From Balanoglossus misakiensis (lineage: Eukaryota; Hemichordata), in assembly GCA_040954595.2 (NCBI GenBank), contig CM082576.2:6448001-6512000 (forward strand): a DNA stretch of 64,000 nucleotides, written 5' to 3'. Position 1 is the stretch's first letter. Every line of letters begins with the position of its first letter. A model generated the notes under the pieces. It was given only the letters and a program-made list of their open reading frames with translations. It was not told where the DNA came from and did no database searches. The position numbers and the translations under genes were made by a program. Below, piece after piece: positions 12,987-24,192 of the stretch.

Positions 12987-15900
12987 GCATTTATTTATGT
13001 CGTCGTCATCATCATCATTATTAATATCCTTACAAAAACATGAAAATATTTTCGTGGGTTTTTTACTAGATGTCACAAAGTGCAAAATAACACGCGCACA
13101 ACATTATCCTACGGCTAAATTTCTGACAGCATCGTCAATATTCGCTTCTTTCTAAGTATTTATTCCGTGGGTAATGTCTCCAAGGCCATTTTGGTCCAAA
13201 CAATTTTTGGATGAAACAAACCGGTAATAGGTGCTAAGAAACACGTGACGCGATTTTTTTCCAAGATGGCGGCGAGACAACATTGTTGTCACTACATGGA
13301 GTACTGAGACGGATTATCAATTTATCATGTTTTATCATGTTATTATGCTGTATTTCTTTATTACTGACTTTAAGGCTGCAAAATGAAAATTAAAGATGAC
13401 ACTCCAAGAATTCCTCATTGGTTTGTTTTTGCACTTCTTTGACTGGCCCATCTTTTATTATCTGCTGCTAGATGGCAAGTACATAAAAACCGTCATCCCT
13501 TGACAATGCCCTGGTCATCATCTAACAACAATAAAGTAGAGCGTTTGAAAGTGAACATGCATAAAGTGTCGGCATAGTGCCACAATCGACATGACCAGAG
13601 TATCAGTATCCCGCCCGATAACGAAAAGATCACGACATTGGTTCAATTTACCTTTACAACATGAAGGATGTTGTCACCGTTTGCTAACGCGAACGATTAA
13701 TTAGATTTTCCAACCCAGTTATCCAAAATGCTCTTCCCTTTTTTCCGCCGTCCCGGAAGTCATTTTCCACTTTTTGAGTTTCGTGTTTCATCTTTTGAAG
13801 AGTGAATTCGGTCTGGGTTCGCTCTCATTTACAAAGTGGGCGGGGTCATTCAGGGCGTTTCAGGTCGGCGGGCACTGAATAGAACACCTCGCACGCCGAG
13901 TGTTCCGAACACAACGGCACAGCTTTGGTGTCTGATTTGAGACATGCCTTGTATACCGGATTGAAAGCCACTCTACTGAGTCGTGCTTTTGATCCACATT
14001 AATTTGGACGCTTCAAGAATGTAGCAATCAACTGTAAGGTTTCAATTCAGACTCGTTCATTTAGACTCCATACTTCACTCGGATGAGAATTCCTTTCATG
14101 TGGACGGATTCTACCTGTTCCTTGTAAATGCAGGCGGAAGTACGTCACAATGCGAATTGGTGGGAGGGGGAATTCCAGAGGTATTACTTGCTGGCAGTTA
14201 TATGTGTACGTGAAGAAAATCAGCAAGAGGGCAATTTAAAACCGAACAGGTATACATACATACGTGACTCTATATTTAAACGTCGTGAGAGAAAAAATAT
14301 CACTCCCAAACTCGTCTGAACTCGAAATTGCCATACTCTGGCAGCGGCTGTAGTGCAGAGCCCTTAGAGGGTCTATGGTTACAGGCACATGGAGAGTTCA
14401 GAACAAAGTGTGTGTTTTTTCTAGAAATTTCATGTAATAATCCGTCTATCCATTGTCAATAGTTCGGCAAAGTATTTGAATTGATTTGCGGAACTAAAGA
14501 CAGAACTCGTCGATATATTGGCATTACAAGACCTGCGTGTAACAAGTGTGACTTAGAGAAGGTTGTTTGATGTGTCCGTGGACCAACTTAGAGCGTACAT
14601 TTCCATCACGTCGGCACTGCTTTCATGCTCTCTTTAAATATTTAGATACTCAGGTTCGCCAAGTGTTACGGGCGACGTAAAGAGAAATTGTAAAATTGCA
14701 AACAGGGTGTTTGCCTTGAGCGCCATCGGCACACAGAAAGGTGTCGTGTGTGTGTGTGTGTGTTTGTGGGGGGGGGGGGGTTACACGTTAGGCCGCGTCG
14801 CGTAGGATTTCAGCTGAGCTGAGAAGAGCAGTGACTGTTATTAGGGAACAAATGTTGGATGCAGCGAGGCAGAAAACAATATCGAGAATTAATAGCTTGT
14901 AATGTGTCTAATCTGCGCCCATCAAATGCAGGAGTACAAATGCACGGCGCGTTGACCCCACTTCAACGGAATAGATGGTTTTGATGAAGAGGTCCATTCC
15001 ATATTGCAATGTCGCGTCAGTGATGCGGCGGCGTTTTTCGCGCCAGAATACACACACCGCTCGGTTTATTCTGGCGGGGAAAGTGCAGGTCAGGGCGATT
15101 CGGACGGTGTCTGGACGACGACAAACAACGCAGATTCCCGACCACCGGTGGCAATGCGCTCACAGTCTGGATTTTTTCGTTACTAGACGAATCAATCTAA
15201 CTTATTACAACGAAGTCAATACGTCAATTCCGGTTACTAGTATTCCCGGGATAATAAATTGGCAAGAGAAAAGAAGACCCGACAGCCCAGAGCCGTTCAC
15301 TTGAAAGCATTCATTCATTCATTCGTGAATTAATAGTTGCCATGGAAACGGCCAGCACAGTCATTGGCCCCCATCAATGTCGAATGTGGTAAATCAGGTG
15401 TCAGTGAAAATGATTCATTGTCGCGTTGTGACCAAACGATATTTGTAGATATACAACAGATAAGTGTATTATAACGGCTCCCGGAACACGCAATTTCACC
15501 AGGAAGAAATTTTCCTACGAACCCATGCAGTCCGACTTGGTTTGCAGTCTAACGGATGTGGATGATTGAAACGATTTCGTAGCTGCCGGTTGTTGACAGG
15601 GCGCGGCGGTTGAGACGACTGTGTTTAGCTGACATTGCCAGTGGCAATGCAAGAGTGTAGAGCAATAAAACCAATGAATCAGACCAGTATTTCATTCCAC
15701 AACACAGCAACGTCAAATATGCATGTTATTTTAAGACTCGGTGTGAGCAAGTCCGTCCCCTCGCGTTGTTGAAAAGAGAGCAAAAATCTAACCATATCGT
15801 CATGGAATGGATTTTTCGACATTCTTGCAAGTACAGCCGTGGAATTTCATCAGTAATAGCGTTTGGGATGTCCTAGCCGTTTTCACAAGACTGCTACATT

Positions 15901-18900
15901 TGGTGGTAATAATTTCACATTTTGTTTGAGACTTTCGGCACGTTGTTGCCGCTTGGGAACGAGTAATTGTGAAAAATCTGCCGTGCGTTCACGATATCGC
16001 CTGCCACCGCCGCATGTCACAGCGAGGGGTATATATATTTTATCGATTTCGACGACGCTATTGACATGAATAATAATGCGAAGTGAAATAGTTTTAATGA
16101 CTAATTTCCGGTAACCATAAACTAAACACCTACGATTTATAGTTTGAGACGGTGCTCAATTTCATGGTTGATTTACGGGCGTGATAACGGTTTGTGTTTT
16201 TTCTCTCCTGAATCGTGTCTTCAATAGATATCCCATGATTCATCGCTGCTATATGTTCGCATTCTTTTATTCACAACAACGTACTACTCTCGAACATCTC
16301 TGCATTACCTGTCTATAGGAATTTACTATCCAATTTTTATGTACGTCAAATTTCATTAAAAGCGGTCGTTAATTTATTTTCCTGAACTACGCGTGTAGTA
16401 TGCAAAGGACGGGCTTTAAATGTGAACGCCCTGAAGTATATATGTTTTCGTTCCCACCGGCTCATGCGCATCACCATACCCCTACAGCCACGTGGCCACG
16501 GACGCTTGGCTGTCATGTGACTTAATTAATTAGTTTGTTGCAGCGTTCCTCAACATTCCCTTCGCGAATTTCTTGCATAATTAATGCACTGGTCGATGCA
16601 AAATGGAAGGTCTCGCGAGTGATGGCCACGCCAGATAACAGCGATCGGCCCCCTCATCCAGGGATAGCTGCGGGTCTTCGCTAGAATATTACAGATAAGA
16701 CAGAACGATAGTAATTCAGCACATCGTCTGGGGAGACGCGGTGTGCACCAACTCGTAAACACAGAACTGACACACGGTGAATGCTCATGTCTTTGTCGCA
16801 GTCTGTAAGACCTCTAACAAATCGACAATGAGATAAATATGAATAACGAAATTCCAAACCCGATTAACAGCCTGCCTATTGCCACAAGCAAAGCTGTCTG
16901 TCGGGGCCTACTAGTACATGATGCTTGCTGAGCAAGAGAAAGCAAATATAAAACACGTTTACACAAACATACAACGAGTTGCTTTAAATATCAGGGGGTG
17001 TATACGGGAATTCCCGGCTTGAAAAAAAAATGATGATACGAACATCTTTAACAGAGAGCCGGGGGCAATATATTTAATAAAACATTCATCTGCCATATAT
17101 TCGTGTCAGCATAAAAGGTTGCAATCTACAAGTACATGCTTTAATGGGTTTCCATCAGTGCATCGCCCCGGATCGACTTTCTCCTACTATAGTACTCCGC
17201 CAAATGCATCGCGGATGGTTCCTGCTGCATTTACAAGTGCGCTGCGTTTATCTTCGGCGTCTGTTAAACAACTCTAAGTATAGCTATATTGCAGAAGAGT
17301 AAATCGATACGATGCTGCGACCGTATCGCTTCTCGTATATCACATCCGACAGCTTGGCGATCCCGAGCACGTCTCCCGTCTCCACGTTCTTTAAAACGGT
17401 TCCGCGGTTTTTATTGAAAGGTGAACGCCGGGAAGAGGCGGTGTGGGAAATGCAATCCAATCAAAATGCATTTTGTTATTGCTTTTATCCTCTCTTCACC
17501 AAAGGAGTTGACTGTTGGCGCATGCGTGTTACCTATCTTTCCCCGACGAGGATGGAAACGGTAATTATCGAGTTACGCCCGCTGTCCTGTGATTATAACA
17601 CATCGCAGTCAACAGAATGAAGAATATTTGCGATCATCAGTAGCTGGAAATCGGAATTGCACACCCGTGTAACTTGATTTGAGCACTTGGCAACTACATT
17701 GCTCAGCATCTGACTGCATGCATTAATAGTGAACTGGAGATTTTTCGAACTCCGGCGCAGCCATATATCAGTGATGTGTGGCACGAGTTGGCATTTTGCT
17801 AAAATATAAAGTCATCTCATCCGAGATAGCGGTTCAGAATTTTAAAGTTCTACATTCGCCGCCTGGAGGTCTACTCCTTTACCACAAAATCCCGCTTCAC
17901 TGTTAATGGTTTCCGAGCGCAAATGAAAGTATGCGTGAGATTTGCTGAATACGAATATCGTTGCTATGAATGTACAAACTTGCTCAGTCACCATCTGGCT
18001 GGGTATATATGAAACGTGTCATAATGGTTCTCTCTGAACTTCAAAAAAGGATAAAAGAGAAAAAGACCACCACGGCGAGATTATGATTCAACTCCCTATT
18101 CTCGCGCATTAAATTATTAAATTTTATTAAATGCCATAATATCGTCAATCACTATTATCTAAACAAGACGACACCCGTTCTATTTCAATGAAGCGATTAT
18201 CCTGATATTTTATTATGGGTGTTTTATAGACAACCGCAGTATCTGTTGATTTATGCCATTTTCTTTCCTCGTGAGATTGTAGCTCCAATGGTTCTAAACA
18301 TGAAAATAACGGAGGTGACGCAAAAATGGATTAAGATTCATTCGATTTAGATGTAGTTTTTTACATCGTTCAATGTGTGCAGCAGTGTTGATGATTACGC
18401 CCGCTGGGGGAAAACCGGGATAAATGCGAAATCAGTTGGAAATGTATGCGAGATCGATTCTGATCTTCCCCCTGCAGGTATACCTATTTTGATCGCTCTG
18501 AAGGTAGAGCGCATTGCGTCACCGCGCCCGCAGTGTGCGTAATTAATGGCGGGGTTCACTGTATACAAAACATCCATCGGTCGTGCCGTGGCTATACTGT
18601 CTGTGCACTATAGAGTACATGTAAACCTGCGAACGTGAACATTCCCACGTGCGGAATCGAAGAAAACATTTCTCGCTGTGTCGTAAACATGGCCTTGCGA
18701 CGTCAAGTTTGCAGGAAACGCTTCAATTAAATTTAATTTCACCGCTACAGGCATATTAATTTATGTCATCGTTTTCGAAACACTGCCTCACATCTCCAAA
18801 TTCGTGAAAGACGCCTCGGAACGGATACTTTAAACTGGGTTTGTTTCTACGTCTTATATTCTACTTCGCCGGACAGAGGATGTTTTATGTAGTTAAAAAC

Positions 18901-19935
18901 ATTTTCGGCCATTTTCGTAACCGTTAGGCGATACCCTATTCTACTTTGGTTTCCATCACGGTGCGTTTTTGACTCGCGTCGGAGTATCCTACCTAATCGA
19001 TATCATATATGAAGGTCGAAGCATCTTGCCGTTTGCATATTATCACGGTCATATTACGCAATTCTCCCATCGAACAAATTTCACCTGCCCCCCCCCCCCC
19101 GACCCGACCAAGGTTCTTAATAGTCTGGCTTTAAAACATTCTATACAATTGTAAAAAAGAAAGTGTCGACCAACATCAAATTATTTCCTCGTGATTGCAT
19201 TTTAGAATACAGTAACTTAATTCTTCGTCATCATAATCTTACAAGGACCACAAGTACGTGTGTCTGTATCTAATTCTTGGTTGTCCCATCGGATTTTTTT
19301 TCTTTTCCCCGAGTTTCTGCAAGACTAACCCGATCGTTAAGTTTCTGCAAGACTAAACCCGATCGCTGACCTGAAATCGCCAATTTCCAAATTTCGTTCC
19401 CCCGAGATTTCACGCAAGTTCAAGAAAGCTTCGGCGGGATTTCGAGTCGCCGCGTGCGTGTTAATTCTTGCAAGATCGCTCCTCGAAGGCTGAGCTTATG
19501 TCTTTTGTTGTCGCCTTTTCATGTTGGAAAAAAAAACCACGGGGCGGAGCGGTGGGGGAGCGTCAATTTACAAGATTATAGATTAATATATTTTGCTTCA
19601 GGCTACAGATTTGTCTTTCTGTTGACTTAGATACCACGGACGCTAGAGGACGCGTGGGAAGAAAGCGACGCGGCGATAATTGCAAATGATAACACTGGAA
19701 CGCAGAGAGAATACTCACCTATACCAGGGGTACATATGTTTAATAGGCAGCAAATAATAGCTATGGGTAAAGGCATACATGGTACAGCGGCTCGGAGTGG
19801 GCCGTGTTTCTCTTTGATATGTATTATGGTGACGGTCGGTCGCCGTGCCATGGACCCGCTGCTGATGTAGGCCTGCGAACTTCTCCCATTGATGTTAACT
19901 TCGATGGAATCTTGTTTTACAGCCGGCGAAGCCAT
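12408..19935 (-). CDS. SPEC3/Stum-like small membrane protein, two coding exons visible
   Basis: Exon 1 (19935-19719) encodes 72 residues starting MASPAVKQ in a strong context (GAC ATG G). It has a basic/polar N-terminus, then a hydrophobic segment PLPIAIICCLLNI ending in TPGIG. Exon 2 (12587-12408) follows a TTTACAG acceptor. It encodes GTLISAFTVFCCGK, a short loop with Pro-Asp-Arg-Ala-Pro-Cys, then an amphipathic/membrane stretch ending GWIWSIFWGMTFVTLSG. That WIWSIFWG block and the FCCG loop are signatures of the SPEC3/Stum family. Junction phases agree (1 to 1) across a 7.1 kb intron. After the final Ser codon there is a GTGAGT donor at 12407-12402 in phase 1; alternatively translation reads through to a TGA at 12375-12373, giving 143 residues. 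Family members are linked to cilia and mechanosensation; the role here is inferred. Predicted topology is two or three membrane segments. Confidence 0.85.
12955..13018. repeat. ATC/CAT trinucleotide microsatellite, interrupted
   Basis: An uninterrupted ATC run covers about 12955-12987, followed after a short unique spacer by GTC/ATC units to 13018. Its histidine-rich or aspartate-rich translations are artefacts of the repeat. Confidence 0.9.
14745..14780. repeat. GT dinucleotide repeat followed by poly-G
   Basis: A GT run, interrupted by TTTG, passes directly into a run of about 13 G. It is simple sequence within the intron. Confidence 0.85.
19312..19365. repeat. Short tandem duplication, about 26-bp unit
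   Basis: AGTTTCTGCAAGACTAACCC plus GATCG at 19312-19336 is repeated at 19340-19365 with a single inserted A. The near identity implies a recent local duplication. Confidence 0.8.
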
Positions 19936-20380
19936 GTCGAATAATCGAGGTCTACTGTAACGGTTTCGTATCCCAACTGAACACAGTAACAAGACAGCAA
20001 CCCTGGGCCTGTTACAAAAGGTATTGTTCTCGCTTCTCTGTATATGATCCGCCGATCGTGATTCTCCCCGGGTCAAGAGTTTTACGAGATCCTAAACAAA
20101 CGCTTTAAGCGGTCTTGATTTGTCTGTACTTCCTAGCAACTCCTTCACAAGACGCGACTGATTCTTCGCTTGAAAGAATTCACTGAGTCTCGCCAACATC
20201 TGGGACAGGGATCCGTCGCGCCGCCGCCGATCCAAGCCGTTGTTCCGCTGCGAGAAGCCGAGAGAGAGAGAGAGAGTCGAGAAGTGGCGAGCCGTCGTTC
20301 CCTTGTGTCCTCTCGCGCAACGTCACACGATCACGGGATGCCAGACGGCGATATCAAGCGAAGACAGTAGATCCGACAGT
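19936..20380 (-). promoter_or_regulatory. Putative 5' flank and promoter of the SPEC3/Stum-like gene
   Basis: Immediately upstream of the start codon is a GC- and CpG-rich stretch with a (GA)n run (about 20262-20277). Several pyrimidine-rich AG sites on the minus strand leave room for a non-coding 5' exon. No TATA box is evident. Assignment as promoter is inferred from position and composition only. Confidence 0.35.
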
Positions 20381-23300
20381 ATGGTCGGTATGCGTTAATA
20401 CTGACGGCGAACAAGGGCCACGTAAACAGCCGATCTATACTCATGCATACTTCGTGCGCAACTGCGTATCACATATACACATCGCAGTCGACTTTCGCTG
20501 AGAGGAGACGGCGCACATGCGCAGTGGGCGTAAATGGCAACAGTTTAATATTCCAGCATATCATATGTTGGTTAAAAAAAGTCATCACATATGTTCCTGA
20601 CAAACGGAACCGTGCGGTTATCGAGAGGATGATTGCGTATTCAAGAACATAAACACAGAAGACCCTTTACAACCTCGACGTATTCTGAATTCATGTCTTT
20701 CCACATACATATTTTTTTCCTCTCTCGAAAGTTCAAAGGTGACTAGATGAAACTGGGGGCGTTGAGGGTGACAGACAGACAAGCAGACAATAAAAAGCTG
20801 ATGACTTCTGCTGTCAGTGTGAATAGTTCCACAATGTCCCATTAAGATGGTTACCTAGGGTAATATCCAGGAGGAAGAAAATCATGTGACCTATAAGGCC
20901 TACAGCCCATTCATTAGTCCAACCACACTTCTCCGCAGACACTTTCACAAATGATGGTGAAAAAAAGCGCAACTGGTAGACATGGTGATCGGTCTACGTG
21001 ATCACAATGTTAAACTTCCCCAAGACTCAAGCAATTTCCGAAAGAAGTGTACAGCTCCCAACACACGAATTCCGACCTGCACATTTTACCTCCGATTGTC
21101 ATTTCGCATCATACTGTTTTCATAGTGATCAGGCTATATGCTATGAATAGTAATGAGGTCGTATGAAGGATCTGGGATCTATCACGATCATTTATTTATT
21201 TACCGCCAAGAGACGAACAAAATATGAATAGAATTTGCAACTAGCAAAGGTGTATCACAATTCAGTCGTGCATTATTCACACCTCAGTATAAAATCAAGC
21301 TCCATAGTGCATTAAATGTTATTCCCCCAACGCTGCTAAACTCAGACACCGCATAGTTGTATACATTTTCTTTACAGAAAACGTAATGTTGCGAGAGTGT
21401 TGTGAACCTGCAGAAATGTCTGGTTATTTGGAAAATAACTTTTATTTTAATAAATTTTATCAGAATCTTCTGGAAATTACCCCATGACCACCGGCTGAAA
21501 TATACGTCAAGGATCGGATTTTCAAGAATTTAAAACATATTTTGAAGACTCTCTGCTATATTAAAATGTATGTTGAGTAATTTGAGAGATTTGGGTGTCC
21601 ATAAATAAACTGACGATTCAAATATTCCAGGGTTACTGTACATACCGTTATAAATATTCTTCAGTACTCTTTATAGGGCCATGTCGTACACCACAAAAAC
21701 CAAGGCCGAGTGTTGACCGTTGACCATTTATGCAAATTGAGCAAGGTCATATTCGCTTAGATGGCTTTGATGAATATGTGTACGCGGAAGGGTAAGCGTC
21801 TGCACAGACAGAATAAGGGATCGTTCGATCACATATCTGCTGGTGCCAACCACGCCATGACCAACATATACACCCGTACAACTGAAAGTAGTTCCTTTAG
21901 CCGGAGAAAGGAATTAAATTCTTTTAGATGTCTGGGGGTTAGAAATACCGATAAATTACTTTCCCGCTCAGAGTGGAGTAAGTATTCACGTGTGTTGACA
22001 CGATATCGTCTCAATGAGCTACTTCAGGTGAACGGCGAATTATAACCTACCTGTAGGACATCCATTCCTCCCGTTGCATGATAATGTTATCGGGGGAAAA
22101 GAAGTCCAGACTCTTTCGATTGTGAACATTCAATGATTTATCTCGGAATTATTATGGTTGTTCCCATGGTGATTAAAATCCTACCCGTTTCGTTTAGAGG
22201 CAGTCAATGTAACGATTATTAAAATCGGTGAATTTCACAGCTGTTTGTGTGTTTTACGGCATTTTCTGGATATCGGTTTTTAAGAACGTGACCCCTTAAA
22301 CAAAGATGCTGGCCATGTAATAGACACGGTACAGCCGAAGCCGAATCACCTTCTACAGCTGTAGAATATCAATGAATGAGCGTATGGCCGGGTAGATCGA
22401 TCTAGCAACGCTGTAATCTCGCATAAATTCTGATAGATTGGATGCAAATGGGTATTTTAATAGCAAACGTTTCAGCCAATACCCTTATCTGCCGTTTGCG
22501 AGAAGGACTTTGGAGTAAATCATGCTGCGATTAAACATGGAGGAATAAACCCAGGGGGAGCGATATTCCACACGCTATCAATTTACAACACCGCTCGCAT
22601 TTTCTCCAAAGATTCATCCATCCATCGACGTTATCCGCCCGTGCCCCCGACCTTTCCTCTACAACGCGCGGCAAAACCGAATCGTTACGTAGTCACCGAT
22701 CGTAAAGTATTTGGAGTTAAAATTAGCAGATGTTAAAACAGAAATGCCGTGAAGCGCTCATTTCGCGTTTACGTCTATCGACTAGATGTCATATGCAGTC
22801 CGCGAGGCCGATCTCGACAGTACAGTACAACGCAAAAACATGACAAGGCTTTAGCAGTGAAGGATCGGACATCAGCCAGTGCCAGCTGGTTAGAAGCGGC
22901 GCTGAGCGATTTTCAAACTGGCGTGGCTAAACTGCAAAATGTCATCAATACTGGAACAGTCACCACATTCCCACTGAATCAGGGTATCATGGCAGGTTCA
23001 ACTCTCGCGTTAAATCCATGCTACATAAAACAATTTGTCATGAATACCCACGCGCGTTTAAGCAAATCCTTCTAAATAATGCACCAAGAATGTGTATCCA
23101 TCCACCGGTGTTCCACTATTTGGTCCATGCGGAACCACATTTCGATGTCTGTCCCACAGGTGAAAGCTCATATATGTGCATGTCCCCCAGAGACAAAAAT
23201 CGGCCATTTCAGTGTGTCGAGAGTATCGGAATTTCGCACGAGCCAATTACTGCGTTCAAACCACATTATTGCTTGGGAGTTTCAAATGATTGATGTCTCC

Positions 23301-23642
23301 CGAACACTAGTAATGCGTCACCATCTTAAGCCTGAGATCACGAGATATCAATTATAATTGCAATAACACTAACAACAGCCGCCCAACTTATGTTTGACTA
23401 TTATATATTCCATATCTCGACTTTGCTATAAATTTCACAATTTTTATATTCCCGCCTTGACTATCATATAGCTTGACATGTTACTGTTATCAGTCGGGGA
23501 TCTGGCTCAGGATGACAATAGACCCAAGAGGGTGCTTGACCAGTAACTGCATTCCTATTTTTGCGACGTCATACTACTTATGAATAATTACATGTATTTA
23601 TTGCCTTGTGGTATATATTGGAATGTTAACATTATTCAAGTG
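20381..23642. other. Intergenic, nothing recognised
   Basis: About 3.3 kb without any supported gene, RNA or mobile element. The longest open frames (for example 22749-23075 plus) show no domain motif, no repeats and no splice-consistent continuation that I could follow. Confidence 0.5.
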
Positions 23643-24188
23643 TGTTACGACACACCCTGTTTAGTTGCTTGGTCGAGAGAGGGGTAGCTTTTCTTTGCAT
23701 AACAAAGGGCCCTGCCTTTTCAACTAGTTCATTTAAATATTAGTAATAACCAGATGGTCACCCATATAAAAGGCCTTCTCACAAAAACCACGAGGCACAC
23801 TTCTCAACACTGACTCGGAGGAGCACGTAGCTCCAGCTCCACATCGCCTTGGGAATTAGGAATTTACCTAGCTGGGCTGGACTCTGTGAGCAACCGACTT
23901 CATGAGCAACAGATTTTGTGTGAGCAACGGACTTTGTGTGAGCAACTGGCTTCTGTGAGCAACTGGCTCCTGTGAATGACGGACTTGGTCAGCAACGGAC
24001 TTCTGTGCCTTGAGTTCGGCCAGGACTTTTGTGGACTCAATAACGCCTCGACCAAGCAGGGTAAAAACACATAGTGAACATTTTCTTTTGTGCGACTGTT
24101 TGATTTTAGAAGGCTAGTTGTTCAATTAAATATTCTGTTGTTGAACCACATTCTCCATTGAGTGCTCCCGGTTTTTTCTACCGTAACA
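23643..24188 (+). mobile_element. Solo LTR of an LTR retrotransposon
   Basis: The unit begins TGTTACG and ends CGTAACA, a perfect 7-bp inverted repeat with canonical TG...CA ends. It is flanked on both sides by the direct repeat AGTG (23639-23642 and 24189-24192). Inside are a TATA box (TATAAAAG, 23765-23772) and an ATTAAA poly(A) signal (24125-24130) in U3-R-U5 order, which sets the plus orientation. There is no primer binding site or gag/pol beyond the right end because the target repeat follows at once, so this is a solo LTR left by recombination. A 4-bp duplication fits some Ty3/gypsy families, but the family is not established. Confidence 0.82.
23886..24010 (+). repeat. Degenerate 19-20 bp tandem repeats inside the solo LTR
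   Basis: Six or seven imperfect copies of a unit like GTGAGCAACGGACTTTGT lie downstream of the TATA box. They are part of the LTR, and LTR R/U5 regions often contain such arrays. Copies differ mainly at ACGG/ACTGG and in the pyrimidine-rich half. Confidence 0.75.
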
Positions 24189-24192
24189 AGTG

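Larger units (their letters stand above)
12588..19718 (-). other. 7.1 kb intron of the SPEC3/Stum-like gene
   Basis: The intron is bounded by a GTGAGT donor at 19718-19713 and a TTTACAG acceptor at 12594-12588. It contains an ATC trinucleotide repeat (12955-13018), a GT/poly-G tract (14745-14780), a C-run near 19088-19099 and a short tandem duplication (19312-19365). I found no open frame with family motifs, RNA gene or mobile element with clear ends. Long first introns in such small genes often carry enhancers, but no specific site is evident. Confidence 0.65.

Noticed and set aside
12813-13085. His-rich (plus) and Met/Asp-rich (minus) open frames
   Set aside because: They are produced by the ATC trinucleotide repeat, and have no splice signals or conserved flanks.
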